Source: Paracoccaceae bacterium (GTDB lineage Bacteria > Pseudomonadota > Alphaproteobacteria > Rhodobacterales > Rhodobacteraceae). Taken from it: a stretch of DNA of 11,851 nucleotides. The translations under genes and the position numbers were made by a program. The notes under the pieces are model-generated. The model did not search any database. It was not told the DNA's origin and saw only the letters and a program-made list of their open reading frames with translations. Each line of letters begins with the position of its first letter. The first letter of the stretch is position 1. Positions 1 to 7,994 of this stretch are shown in pieces. The stretch covers positions 1 through 11,851 of the forward strand of contig JALORM010000065.1 in the NCBI GenBank assembly GCA_025458985.1. The letters are read 5' to 3'.

Positions 1-621
1 CGGCCCTGAGACGGTCCAGCACCGGGGCGATCACCTCGATCTCTTCCCGGCCCATCAGGCCGCCCTCGCCGGCATGCGGATTGAGGCCCGCGACCGCGAT
101 CCGGGGCGCGGGCACGGCGAAGTCGCGGATCAGCGCGGCGCGGGTGATGCGGAGCGTCTGTTCCAGAAGCGCGGAGGTGAGAACCGCAGGCACCTCGGCC
201 AGTGCGATGTGGATCGTGACCGGCACCACCCTCAGCAGCGGCGAGGCCAGCATCATCACCACGCGGTCGATCCCGGCCAGATGCGCCAGAAACTCGGTAT
301 GACCGGGGAAGGCGAACCCTGCGCCTTCCACAAGCGCGGCCTTCGAGATCGGTCCGGTGACCAGAGCCGAAGCCGCGCCCCGCATCGCCAGCCGCGCGCC
401 CTCGGAGATCGCCTCGGCGGTGGCGGCGGCATTGGCCGGGTCGAGGCGGCCGGGCCGCGCCTCGGTGGGGAAGCGGCGCGGCAGGACCGGCAGCGCCCGG
501 TCCGCGACCGACGCCGCCTGGGCGGGGTCCGCGATCTCGGCGACCGGTGTACCGGGGGGCAGGTGGCGGGCTCGCCGCAGGTCACGACGGGGACGCCGTC
601 AGGCGCCGCCACGGCGGTCAT
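1..621 (-). pseudogene. pdxA: 4-hydroxythreonine-4-phosphate dehydrogenase PdxA, frameshifted by an internal deletion and cut by the window edge
   Basis: PdxA oxidises 4-phosphohydroxy-L-threonine with NAD(P) in the cytoplasm; the product is used by PdxJ to make pyridoxine 5'-phosphate. The start is the ATG at 621-619, which overlaps the surA stop as ATGA. The first frame gives the family N-terminus ending VVTCGEPA, then becomes arginine-rich nonsense. Homology resumes at about position 565 in another frame as HLPPGTPVAEI and continues to position 1 with LVTGPISK, FPGHTEF, the metal-ligand His in VTIHIAL, and NPHAGEGG. The third metal His (YHDQG in the family) would lie beyond the window. The stretch normally between GEPA and HLP (G-I-G-P-E onwards, roughly 25-30 codons) is missing at a junction near 564-568, and the loss is not a multiple of three. 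The family identification is secure. Whether the break is real or an assembly error is open. Confidence 0.9.
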
Positions 622-1835
622 GGATATCGGATGGCCGCATCGGCGCGCAGTTCGGCGAGGTAGCCGTCGGCATAGGCGGCCAGGCGCTGCGAGATGAGCT
701 GGCCGCGCACCTGTTCGCGCGTCGGCCCGGCGCCTTCGGCGACCGCATAGGTGCGCCCGCAGAGCATGAGGAGGATCGGCACGCCCCCGCGCGAGAAGGT
801 GGCAAGCGCCTCGTTGTCGTCGAGGACCGAGATCGCCTGGGCCACGTCGGCGGGGACCTGCGCCGCGGGCAGCGTCTCGCGGCGGAGCCGCTCTTCGGGT
901 TGCCCCTTCGCCACGCCGTAGAGGTCATCGCAGGTGTCGACCTCGGCCGCCACGCGGGCCGCCTCGGCAGCGCTCGACACCGCATACTCGGCCCAGTCGA
1001 TGGCAAGCGCCTGCGCTTCGGCGGCGCCGGTCTCGCGGATGTCGCGGACGAAGAACACGGCCACCGACTGCGCTGTCTCGACCGGCTGCGAGACGGTTCC
1101 GGGCGCTAGCCCCAGGACCCTGCCCGCCACTTCCGGCGGCAGCGCCGAGACCGGGGTCCAGTTGAGCCGCCCGCCGGCGCCGCGGGTGGGCGACGCAGAC
1201 CGGGCGCGCGCCTCGGCGGCGAAGGCTTCCTCGGTCATCGTCTGCCCGGCAAGGCGCTGCACGACCTGCAGCGCCGCGCGGCGGTCGGCATCGGTTTCCA
1301 CCCGCAGCACGATCTCGGACAGCAGGACCTGCACGCCGCCCTCGCGGTCGGTCTGCTGGAGCGCACGGTCGACCTCGGCGTCGCTGGGCTGGGCGCGCGG
1401 GCCGAATCGGGTGCGGATGACGCTGCGCCACAAGACACCCGACTCGACGAAGGCACGGAAGGTCTCGGGGGCGACCCCGCGCTGGCCGATCGCGGCCAGG
1501 AACTCCTCGGGGGTCAGGTTCGCGCGGCCGGCAAACTCGGCCATGCCGGCCTCAACCTCCTCGGGCGAGACGGTGACCCCGGCCAGCCGCGCGGCATCCT
1601 CCTTCAGGCGGTCCTCGATGAGCCGTTCGGTGGCAAACGCGACCGCATCGCCCTGCTGCCCCAGAAGCGAGAAGAACAGCGCGAACTGTTCGACCTCGTA
1701 GGCGGTCACGACCCGGTCGTTGACGTAGACCGCCGGGGCGAAGGGCGTGCCCTGCGCCTCGGCAGACGGCGCCGCGACCAGCGCCGCCAGTGCCAGCAGC
1801 AGGCCCGAAACCAGGGTTTTCAGTCGCGTCGTCAT
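618..1835 (-). CDS. surA: periplasmic chaperone / peptidyl-prolyl isomerase, SurA type
   Basis: This 405-residue protein has a Sec signal peptide: basic MTTRLK, a Leu/Ala core, and likely cleavage after AEA (residue 27). The mature part begins with the SurA_N-like helical region (about residues 35-145, including LIEDRL and NLTPEEF). A divergent parvulin-type segment follows (about 168-266, with LLSEIVLR, SASPTRGAGGRL, APGTVSQPV). The C-terminal part carries two cysteines (C302 in DTCDDLYG and C359 in LMLCGRT) that could form a disulfide in the periplasm. SurA escorts unfolded outer-membrane proteins, and LptD is a known client in E. coli, which fits its place 28 bases downstream of lptD. A GAGG lies just upstream of the ATG. 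The stop overlaps the pdxA start by ATGA. The reading frame is intact. Isomerase activity is inferred from the family; the chaperone role is the safer call. Confidence 0.9.
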   Translation of the reverse strand: MTTRLKTLVSGLLLALAALVAAPSAEAQGTPFAPAVYVNDRVVTAYEVEQFALFFSLLGQQGDAVAFATERLIEDRLKEDAARLAGVTVSPEEVEAGMAEFAGRANLTPEEFLAAIGQRGVAPETFRAFVESGVLWRSVIRTRFGPRAQPSDAEVDRALQQTDREGGVQVLLSEIVLRVETDADRRAALQVVQRLAGQTMTEEAFAAEARARSASPTRGAGGRLNWTPVSALPPEVAGRVLGLAPGTVSQPVETAQSVAVFFVRDIRETGAAEAQALAIDWAEYAVSSAAEAARVAAEVDTCDDLYGVAKGQPEERLRRETLPAAQVPADVAQAISVLDDNEALATFSRGGVPILLMLCGRTYAVAEGAGPTREQVRGQLISQRLAAYADGYLAELRADAAIRYP

Positions 1836-1863
1836 GCTCGCCTCGCCCGCCCCTTCGGCGCCG

Positions 1864-4005
1864 TCAGTTCACGCAGCCGCGCCGGGGAGCGCCGCCTTCG
1901 CCGCCGCTGCCGAAGCCCAGAAGCCCGACCGACAGCCCGAAATTCGTTGTCGGCCGCACACTAGTCGAGGACGAGAACCGACGCGAGAGGGAAAGATCGA
2001 CCGACAGGCATTCGTTCTTCCAGCCGAGGCCAAGCCCGGCCCGGGTGGCACGCTCGGATTCGAAGTCGTAGCGCCAGTCGGCGCGACCGGTCCAGTTGCC
2101 CGCAAAGCGCCAGCTGCCGTCGAACACCCACTCGGTCACGTCGTCCGGGCGGCCTTCGGCAGGCGCCGCCAGAAGCCGGGTCAGCCCGGTCTCGACCGAC
2201 AGGTCGGGGGTGTCGTAGCCCAGCGTCAGATCGGCCTTGGCAACGCCGAGATCGTCGTCGAAAAGCCCCCGCGCCGCGAACCGCACGCGGTTGGGCAGTC
2301 GCACGGTGGCCGCCAGCAGCCAGTCCGAGGGGTTTGCGTCCAGCCCGGTGCCGGGGCCGAAGGGCGCCGGGCCGTCCTCGCGGAAGATGCGCCCGGCCGT
2401 CAGCCCGGCCGACCAGCCCGCCGGGTCGTAGTGCGTCCAGCCCAGACCCACCGCGGCGCGCAGGCCGCCCTCGACCCCGTCCTCGCCCGGGAACCGCGAG
2501 AAGCCGAGCAGGTTCGCCTCGTCGAGTTCGGCGGTGACGCTGTCCTCGTTCGGGACCGCCTCGGGGTCGCGCGGCGACCAGGCCACCATCGCCATCGGCT
2601 CGAGCACCTGCAGCGCGCCCGAGGCGGACGCCCGGCTGAGCGGCCAGCGCAGGGTGAGGCCCGCCTGCGGAACCGCGCGCAGGACCGTGCCGGCAAAGGC
2701 GCTGTCGTCGCCGACGCCGTAGTGGTCGACCCGCAGCCCCGCCGAAAGGGTGGTCAGCACCCCGGGCCCGACGATCCCGGTCCGCTCCCATCCCAGCTCC
2801 GCACCCAGCCGCGCCACATCGCGACCCGCGCCGTCAAGATCGGAACTGCGATAGCCGCTCAGCGTGTCCACCCCGAAGGTCGCGACGCCGCCCAGAAGCC
2901 CGGGAACGAAGCGCCGTTCATAGCGCGCCTCGGTCAGGATCGTCGGCAGGGTGGAGTTGACCTCGCCCTCGCGGAGGGTTCGGTAGCCGAGCACGCGCGC
3001 CTCGATGGCCTCGTCGCGGCGGAACCGCGTGACGGCGAGCTGGGTTTCCAGCCGGTCCTGGCTGCCGAAGCCGTAGTCGGCGATATAGGCGTCGTCGCTG
3101 GCGGCCTCGATCCCGAAACTCAGGCGGAAATCGCGGGGCAGGGCAAACTCTCCGGTCCCGAAGACGTAGCCGCGCAGGCCTGCGGGGTCGATCTCGTCCT
3201 CCGAGATCGCGCCCACGAAGGCGATGTCGCCCGTGCGGAAGGCCCTGCGGAAGCGCCATTCCAGCGTCGTGGACCGCGACGCGATGAAGGGCGTCAGCGT
3301 CAGGTCGGCCGACCGGCCGAGCGTGATGAAATAGGGCAGGCGGAGGCCGGTGCCGAGGTTGCTGTTCGACCGCACCGACGGCGTCAGGAAGCCGGTCGCA
3401 CGCTTCAGCGTGGGATCGGGAAAGCGCAGGCGCGGGATATAGGCGATGGGCACGTCCGCCACGCGGAACTGCGCGCCCTCGAAGTAGATCTGGCGCGCCA
3501 GTTCGTCGTGGATCACCCGGCGTGCGCGGATCGACCAGAGCGGCACGGGGCGGTTTGCGCAGATCTGGCAGGACGAGGCCACCACGCGGTCGAGCGTGGT
3601 GTAGCGGCCCTGGGTGCGGGCGATCTGGGCGGCGGCGAACTGCAGCTGCTGGTCGAGGACCAGCCGCGCGCTGCTGAGGATACCCTCGCGCAGGTCCGAA
3701 GACAGTTCCGCCGCGTCGGCAAAGATCGCCACGCGCTCGCCCTCGGTCAGGGTGATCGGGCCCTCGATGGTCAGCCGTTCGGCCGCCGCGTCATAGGCGA
3801 TCCGGCTCGCCCGGAGGCGGGAACCGCGATAGAACACCTCGACCCCGCCACTGGCGATCAGGAGGTTGTCGCCGTCGATCTCGACCCGGTCGGCGACCAG
3901 CGTCGCCGCGTCCTGCGCCGCAGCCGGGGGCGCAGGCGCCAGCGCCAGCGCCAGGCCGATGGCCAGCGCCGCAAGCGCCGCGCGAAGCCGCGCCGGCGGT
4001 CTCAT
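1864..4005 (-). CDS. lptD: LPS-assembly outer-membrane protein LptD
   Basis: LptD is the outer-membrane beta-barrel that, plugged by LptE, inserts lipopolysaccharide into the outer leaflet. The protein has 713 residues. An Ala-rich signal peptide is cleaved after about residue 30 (AAA-QD). An OstA/LptA-like beta-jellyroll follows (about 35-145, with VEIDGDNLLIASGGVEVFY). The rest is the LptD barrel, with the family motif YIPRLRFPDPTLKRATGFLTP at about 189-209 and alternating aromatic/hydrophobic strands to the end. I see four cysteines: C146 and C149 as CxxC before the barrel, and C666 and C711 near the C-terminus. E. coli LptD pairs N-domain with C-terminal cysteines, so a similar bridging pattern is plausible here. 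The start ATG (4005-4003) overlaps the lptG stop as ATGA and has GGAGG about five bases upstream inside lptG. The frame is continuous. The same frame remains open upstream into lptG, but homology and the signal peptide fix this start. Confidence 0.95.
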   Translation of the reverse strand: MRPPARLRAALAALAIGLALALAPAPPAAAQDAATLVADRVEIDGDNLLIASGGVEVFYRGSRLRASRIAYDAAAERLTIEGPITLTEGERVAIFADAAELSSDLREGILSSARLVLDQQLQFAAAQIARTQGRYTTLDRVVASSCQICANRPVPLWSIRARRVIHDELARQIYFEGAQFRVADVPIAYIPRLRFPDPTLKRATGFLTPSVRSNSNLGTGLRLPYFITLGRSADLTLTPFIASRSTTLEWRFRRAFRTGDIAFVGAISEDEIDPAGLRGYVFGTGEFALPRDFRLSFGIEAASDDAYIADYGFGSQDRLETQLAVTRFRRDEAIEARVLGYRTLREGEVNSTLPTILTEARYERRFVPGLLGGVATFGVDTLSGYRSSDLDGAGRDVARLGAELGWERTGIVGPGVLTTLSAGLRVDHYGVGDDSAFAGTVLRAVPQAGLTLRWPLSRASASGALQVLEPMAMVAWSPRDPEAVPNEDSVTAELDEANLLGFSRFPGEDGVEGGLRAAVGLGWTHYDPAGWSAGLTAGRIFREDGPAPFGPGTGLDANPSDWLLAATVRLPNRVRFAARGLFDDDLGVAKADLTLGYDTPDLSVETGLTRLLAAPAEGRPDDVTEWVFDGSWRFAGNWTGRADWRYDFESERATRAGLGLGWKNECLSVDLSLSRRFSSSTSVRPTTNFGLSVGLLGFGSGGEGGAPRRGCVN

Positions 4006-5099
4006 CCGTCCTCCAGGTGCAAGAGCAGCCCCAGCGAGGCGAGGATGCCCGCGACCGGCGGGCTCCAGGCCGCCAGTGCCGGAGCGATCTGGCCGCTTTC
4101 GCCCAGGACCTGCGCGAAGTTGCGCAGGAAATAGAGCGCAAACCCGAGCCCGATCGCCATCACCACCATCTGGCCCGTCCGGCCGAAGCGTGCGTGGCGC
4201 ATGGTGAAGCCCGCACCGATCAGCATCATCGCCACCAGGAAGACCGGCAGCGCAAGCTCCATCTGGAGCCAGACCCGGTGCTGGCGCGCCGAGAAGCCGG
4301 CCGCCTCGAGCTGCGCGATGAAGGCCCGCAACTGCCAGATCGGCACCGCCGACGGCGTGGCAAAGCTGTCGCGGATCCGGTCTATCGTCAGGTCCGAGGG
4401 CAGGCGCAGGGATGCGTGGGTCACGGCCTCGGCCTCGGGGTTCACGCTGCCCGCGAGGCGCCATTCCTTGGCGTCGGTGACTTCCCAGGCGCCAGGCATC
4501 AGGACGGCCTCGCGCGCCTCGATGCGGCTGAGCGGCACGCCGTCGGGGTCAAACGCGATGAAGGTCAGCCCGTAAAGCCGCGTGCCATCGCGCGAGGCGC
4601 GGTCGGCGCGGATCACCGTCTGGCCCTCGGCCCCGCCCTGGCGCATCCAGAGCCCCTCGCGCGAGACCGACAGGACGCTCGCCTCGGCGCCGGCATAGCG
4701 CGCCGCCGCCGTTTCGTAGCGCAGCGACGTGGCGGCGACGATGGGGTTCAGTCCCGCCACCGCCAGCGCGCCAAGCACGGCCACGGTCACGACCGGCCCG
4801 GCAAGGCTCGTCAGCCCCGACCGCCCGGCCGCGCGCGCGATCACCAGCTCGCTCGACCGGGCAAGCCCGAGGCAGAGGACCAGCGTCGACAGAAGCACGA
4901 TCAGAGGCAGGATGCGGTAGAGCGTCTCGGGTGCGGCGAGCAGCGCAAGCTCCAGCGCCTCGGCAAGGCCCAGGTCCGAGGTGTCGAAGCGCCGGACCTG
5001 CTCGACCATCTCCAGAAGCAGCAGGAAGCCCAGGAACGCCCCGAAGACGAGGCCGAATGCCTTGAGGTAGCGCCGCGCGAAGTACAGATCGAGCGTCAT
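4002..5099 (-). CDS. lptG: LPS export ABC transporter permease LptG
   Basis: LptG is one of the two transmembrane subunits of the inner-membrane LptB2FG transporter, which extracts lipopolysaccharide and pushes it onto the LptC-LptA bridge. The product has 365 residues with the YjgP/YjgQ layout. Helices near the N-terminus (YLKAFGLVFGAFLGFLLLLEM; LYRILPLIVLLSTLVLCLGL; a third around residues 100-125) are followed by a periplasmic jellyroll of about 130 residues. Three C-terminal helices follow, including LALPVFLVAMMLIGAGF and VVMAIGLGFALYFLRNF. The segment SSELVIARAAG matches the cytoplasmic coupling region that contacts LptB. The gene overlaps lptF upstream and lptD downstream by ATGA at both ends, so its translation is probably coupled. 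No strong Shine-Dalgarno is visible before it, in keeping with coupling. The lptB, lptC and lptA partners are not in the window. Confidence 0.95.
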   Translation of the reverse strand: MTLDLYFARRYLKAFGLVFGAFLGFLLLLEMVEQVRRFDTSDLGLAEALELALLAAPETLYRILPLIVLLSTLVLCLGLARSSELVIARAAGRSGLTSLAGPVVTVAVLGALAVAGLNPIVAATSLRYETAAARYAGAEASVLSVSREGLWMRQGGAEGQTVIRADRASRDGTRLYGLTFIAFDPDGVPLSRIEAREAVLMPGAWEVTDAKEWRLAGSVNPEAEAVTHASLRLPSDLTIDRIRDSFATPSAVPIWQLRAFIAQLEAAGFSARQHRVWLQMELALPVFLVAMMLIGAGFTMRHARFGRTGQMVVMAIGLGFALYFLRNFAQVLGESGQIAPALAAWSPPVAGILASLGLLLHLEDG

Positions 5100-6235
5100 G
5101 CCGCCGCCCCGGCCGCCGGCAGCGCAGCGTCCCTGGGCCGGCGTCGCCGGCGCGAGGCCCAGGCCAGCAGCCCGACCGCAAGGCCCAGCCCCGCCGCGCC
5201 CGGCAGGTAGACAAGCGGCAGCATGGCCGTATCGGCAAGGGCCCGGTCGGCCACGGCGTTGTCCAGAAGCTGCACCGCGACAAGGGCGACGATCGCCAGC
5301 GCCACCTGCCGCCAGAAGCCGAACCGGCTGAACCCGCCCGAGACCAGCGCGGCAAAGCCGATCAGCGCGCAGACAAGGCCCAGAAGCGGCTGCGCGAAGC
5401 GGGCGTGCGCCTCGTAGAGCAGGACGCTCGCGGGCTTGCCGGTGGCGGCAAGGATCTCGTCGGTCGGCCGCAACAGCGCCGCCGTCGACAGCTCGCGCTC
5501 GTCCGTGCGGCCCCCGGCGCGGCGCCCGATCAGCCCCGCAAGGTCATAGGCGAAGTCCGAGAACCGCGTGGTGATGAGGCGGCCGGTGGCCGGGAAATGG
5601 GTCTGCGCCAGACCGTCGACCATCACGAGCTTCGGCCCGTTCTCGGCCCGCACCAGCAGCGCGCGCCGCGCGGTGTAGGTCGTGCGGCTGTCGGCTGCGC
5701 GGCTGTCGGACAGCAGCACGCCGTTCAGCGCGCCCGTCTCCTCGATCTCGCGGATGTAGACGGTCAACCCGTCGGCGGGATGCATGAAGCGCCCCTCGAC
5801 CAGCAGACGCGCGGTCACGTTCTGGGCGATCTCGTTCTGCCGTTCGGACAGGGCGGCGCGGCTTGCGGGCACGATGACATGGGTGAGCCCCGCGATCAGC
5901 GCCGCCACGACAAGCCCGAAGACCAGCGGCGCCCGCGCCAGCCGGAACGGCCCGAGCCCGGCGGCCTGCGCCACCACCAGCTCGCTTTCCGTGGCAAGCC
6001 GGTTCGTCACCCAGACCGCGGCCGCGAAGGCCGAGACGGGCAGCACGAGGCGGATCACGTTGGGCAGCGTCAGCGCCGTGAGTTCCAGGAAAACACCCGC
6101 CGACTGCCCGTCCGAAATGATCTGGTCGAACAGCGCAACCGCCCGGTTCACCCAGTACACGCCGACCAGCACCAGCGAGAAGAAGCCGAACAGCGACAAC
6201 AGCTGCCACAGCACGTATCTGTCGAATCTTGCCAC
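5096..6235 (-). CDS. lptF: LPS export ABC transporter permease LptF
   Basis: LptF is the second permease of LptB2FG. The product has 379 residues. TM1 is at about 9-31 (LWQLLSLFGFFSLVLVGVYW), TM2 at about 50-76 and TM3 at about 100-122, followed by a periplasmic beta-jellyroll (about 130-270). Three C-terminal helices (LLGLVCALIGFAALV, WRQVALAIVALVAVQLL, LPGAAGLGLAVGLLAW) end in an arginine-rich cytoplasmic tail. ATESELVVAQAAGL is the coupling segment, parallel to SSELVIARAAG in LptG. The start is GTG at 6235-6233, preceded by AGGGA six bases upstream. The encoded start ARFDRYVLWQL matches the family N-terminus. This is the first gene of the lptF-lptG-lptD-surA-pdxA operon, divergent from pepA. 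Residue positions of the helices are read by eye. Confidence 0.95.
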   Translation of the reverse strand: MARFDRYVLWQLLSLFGFFSLVLVGVYWVNRAVALFDQIISDGQSAGVFLELTALTLPNVIRLVLPVSAFAAAVWVTNRLATESELVVAQAAGLGPFRLARAPLVFGLVVAALIAGLTHVIVPASRAALSERQNEIAQNVTARLLVEGRFMHPADGLTVYIREIEETGALNGVLLSDSRAADSRTTYTARRALLVRAENGPKLVMVDGLAQTHFPATGRLITTRFSDFAYDLAGLIGRRAGGRTDERELSTAALLRPTDEILAATGKPASVLLYEAHARFAQPLLGLVCALIGFAALVSGGFSRFGFWRQVALAIVALVAVQLLDNAVADRALADTAMLPLVYLPGAAGLGLAVGLLAWASRRRRRPRDAALPAAGAAA

Positions 6236-6269
6236 CGTTTTCCCTGAGAAGGGCGCCTCTCGCGCGGCG

Positions 6270-6298
6270 AGCCTAGACCAATCGCGGGGGGGCGGAAA
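6270..6298 (-). promoter_or_regulatory. candidate promoter of the lptF operon
   Basis: On the minus strand a TTTCCG (6298-6293) and a TAGGCT (6275-6270) are separated by 17 bases. The TAGGCT sits in the sequence CTAGGCT, a form also found upstream of pepA and of the retropepsin gene. It lies about 35 bases before the lptF GTG. The -35 element is poor, and no start site has been mapped. Confidence 0.3.
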
Positions 6299-6306
6299 CT
6301 CCTATC

Positions 6307-6335
6307 TGGCCAAGCCCCTGCGGCCGGGCTAGGGT
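6307..6335 (+). promoter_or_regulatory. candidate promoter of pepA
   Basis: TGGCCA (6307-6312) and TAGGGT (6330-6335) are 17 bases apart, upstream of pepA. TAGGGT is within CTAGGGT, like the CTAGGnT elements before lptF and the protease gene. The -10-like element sits in the loop of a perfect 8-bp inverted repeat, so the site could also be an operator or a hairpin rather than a plain promoter. Confidence 0.3.
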
Positions 6336-6343
6336 CCGGCCGC
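6320..6343. repeat. perfect 8-bp inverted repeat in the lptF-pepA divergent region
   Basis: GCGGCCGG (6320-6327) and CCGGCCGC (6336-6343) are exact reverse complements separated by the 8-base loop GCTAGGGT. No T-run follows on either strand, so it is not a standard intrinsic terminator. It could be a regulator-binding dyad, an RNA hairpin, or a chance product of the high GC. Confidence 0.5.
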
Positions 6344-6373
6344 AATCCGCCTCGGCATGCGTGGCGCAAGCGC

Positions 6374-6390
6374 GCCGGCCCTCGGCCGGC
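6374..6390. repeat. perfect 7-bp inverted repeat in the pepA leader
   Basis: GCCGGCC (6374-6380) and GGCCGGC (6384-6390) pair exactly around the 3-base loop CTC. The repeat ends 18 bases before the pepA ribosome binding site. In RNA it would be a very stable stem-loop. No T-run follows. Confidence 0.5.
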
Positions 6391-6408
6391 CCATCGGGGA
6401 AAGCACCC

Positions 6409-6416
6409 AAGGGGAG
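6409..6416 (+). promoter_or_regulatory. ribosome binding site that fixes the pepA start
   Basis: AAGGGGAG lies four bases before the ATG at 6421. The same frame is open further upstream, but the extra residues do not look like PepA. This site therefore supports the start at 6421. Confidence 0.75.
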
Positions 6417-6420
6417 CACG

Positions 6421-7914
6421 ATGACACAGCCGCCCGCGATCTCGTTCAAGGCCCTCGACCTCGAGGCCATCGCGCCGTTCCAGGGCCGCGTCGTGGTGTT
6501 CGTGGCCGGATCGGGCAAGCTCGACCAGGCCGGGCGGCGGGTGAACCGCCTGACCCGCGGCGCGCTGGAACGCTTTGCCGAAAGCCGCGCCTTCGCCCGC
6601 CTGAAGGACGGCGAGGCGGCCGACCTCGCCTTTCCCACGGGCCTTGCCGCCGAGGCGGTCCAGGTCGTCCGCCTCGGCCGCCGGCCGGGCCTGGCCGAGG
6701 CGCGCCGGGCCGGCGCCGCTATCGCCCGCGGGCGGGGACGGGCGCCGCTTCTGGTTCTGGCCGGCGCGCTGCCGCGGGCGGCCGAGGTGGCCTACGGGCT
6801 GGCGCTTCGGGCCTACCGATTCACCGACCACATGACCCGCCGCGACGACGAGGCCGACGGCGGCGACACCCCCGCGGATCCGCCCGTGACGATCCAGGTC
6901 ACCCGCCCCGAGGCCGTCGCGCAGGAAGCCCGCGCCACCGCGGCCCTGGCCGAGGCGGTCTATTTCACGCGCGACCTCGTGAACGAACCCGCCAACGTGC
7001 TGACCACCGACGATTTCGCCGCGCGCCTCGCCGCGATGGGCGAGCTTGGCCTCGAGGTCGAGATCCTGGACGAGCCGGAGCTGCGCAAGCTTGGCATGCG
7101 GGCGCTCTTGGCCGTGGGGCAGGGCTCGGAGAGCCCCTCGAAGGTCGTGGTGATGCGCTGGAACGGCGGCCGCGCCGACGACCGGCCGCTTGCGCTGATC
7201 GGCAAGGGGGTGGTCTTCGATACCGGGGGCATCTCGCTCAAGCCCGCGCAGGGCATGGAAGAGATGACGATGGACATGGGCGGCGCCGCGGTGGTGGCGG
7301 GCGTCATGCGGGCGCTGGCCCTGCGCAAGGCAAAGGCCAATGTCGTGGGCCTGGTCGGCCTGGTCGAGAACATGCCCGATGGCCGCGCGCAGCGCCCGGG
7401 CGACATCGTCCGGTCGATGAAGGGCGACACGATCGAGGTGATCAACACCGATGCCGAGGGGCGCCTCGTCCTGGCCGATGTCATGTGGTACGCCCAGCAG
7501 CGGTTCGAGCCGCGGGGGATGATCGACCTGGCCACCCTCACCGGCGCGATCATCGTGGCGCTGGGGCACGACCGGGCCGGCGTCTTCTCGAACGACGACA
7601 AGCTTGCCGGGGCGGTGCTGCGCGCGGCCGACGCAGAGGGCGAAGGCGCCTGGCGCATGCCGCTTGGCCCGAGCTACGACAAGCTGCTGAAGTCGGCGCT
7701 GGCCGACATGAAGAACACCGGCGGGCGCCCCGCCGGGGCAGTCACCGCCGCGCAGTTCCTGGCCCGGTTCGTGAAGGACGGGATGCCGTGGGTCCACCTC
7801 GACATCGCCGGCGTGGCGAGCCTGCAGAAGGACACCGAGCTTGCGCCCAAGGGGGCGACGGGCTGGGGCGTGCGGACGCTCGACCGGCTGATCCGCGACA
7901 CGCTGGAAGGCTAG
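6421..7914 (+). CDS. pepA: leucyl aminopeptidase, M17 family (PepA)
   Basis: This is a cytosolic, hexameric, two-metal aminopeptidase that removes N-terminal residues, preferring leucine, in peptide turnover. The product has 497 residues: an N-terminal macro-like domain (about 1-150) and the C-terminal catalytic domain. All five expected metal ligands are visible by family alignment: K262 and D267 (GKGVVFDTGG), D285 (MTMDMGG), and D344 and E346 in the M17 signature NTDAEGRLVLAD. The catalytic K274 (ISLKP) and R348 are present too. The frame is intact to the TAG stop. Some bacterial PepA proteins also bind DNA; nothing here tests that. holC lies 80 bases downstream on the same strand, an arrangement common in Rhodobacteraceae. 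Confidence 0.97.
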   Translation: MTQPPAISFKALDLEAIAPFQGRVVVFVAGSGKLDQAGRRVNRLTRGALERFAESRAFARLKDGEAADLAFPTGLAAEAVQVVRLGRRPGLAEARRAGAAIARGRGRAPLLVLAGALPRAAEVAYGLALRAYRFTDHMTRRDDEADGGDTPADPPVTIQVTRPEAVAQEARATAALAEAVYFTRDLVNEPANVLTTDDFAARLAAMGELGLEVEILDEPELRKLGMRALLAVGQGSESPSKVVVMRWNGGRADDRPLALIGKGVVFDTGGISLKPAQGMEEMTMDMGGAAVVAGVMRALALRKAKANVVGLVGLVENMPDGRAQRPGDIVRSMKGDTIEVINTDAEGRLVLADVMWYAQQRFEPRGMIDLATLTGAIIVALGHDRAGVFSNDDKLAGAVLRAADAEGEGAWRMPLGPSYDKLLKSALADMKNTGGRPAGAVTAAQFLARFVKDGMPWVHLDIAGVASLQKDTELAPKGATGWGVRTLDRLIRDTLEG

Positions 7915-7952
7915 CGGGCCATGGCCGCGGCGCGCCCGCTTCCGCCCGAAAG

Positions 7953-7968
7953 GCCGGCATGCGCCGGC
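7953..7968. repeat. inverted repeat between pepA and holC
   Basis: GCCGGC (7953-7958) and GCCGGC (7963-7968), itself self-complementary, flank ATGC to give a fully palindromic 16-mer. No T-run follows. It could slow transcription or protect an mRNA end, but in DNA this GC-rich it may be chance. Confidence 0.35.
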
Positions 7969-7994
7969 GGTAAGGCGCGCGCGGGGCGCTGAAC

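Noticed and set aside
930..1010. A possible small in-frame deletion in surA near EYAVSSAAEAARVAAEV
   Set aside because: Relatives I recall are a few residues longer here, but this is a variable loop and the frame is intact, so there is too little evidence to claim a loss.
1747..4134. A 795-codon open frame on the plus strand across lptD
   Set aside because: It lies antisense to a clear LptD. Its composition is Arg/Ala/Gly/Gln-rich without any domain, as expected when GC-rich codons are read on the opposite strand.
4017..5210. A 397-codon plus-strand open frame across lptG
   Set aside because: This is an antisense shadow of LptG with low-complexity charged composition and no recognisable motif.
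6357..7973. A 538-codon plus-strand frame overlapping pepA
   Set aside because: It is the +1/+2 shadow of pepA, Arg/Gly-rich, with no motif. The M17 signature is in the other frame.
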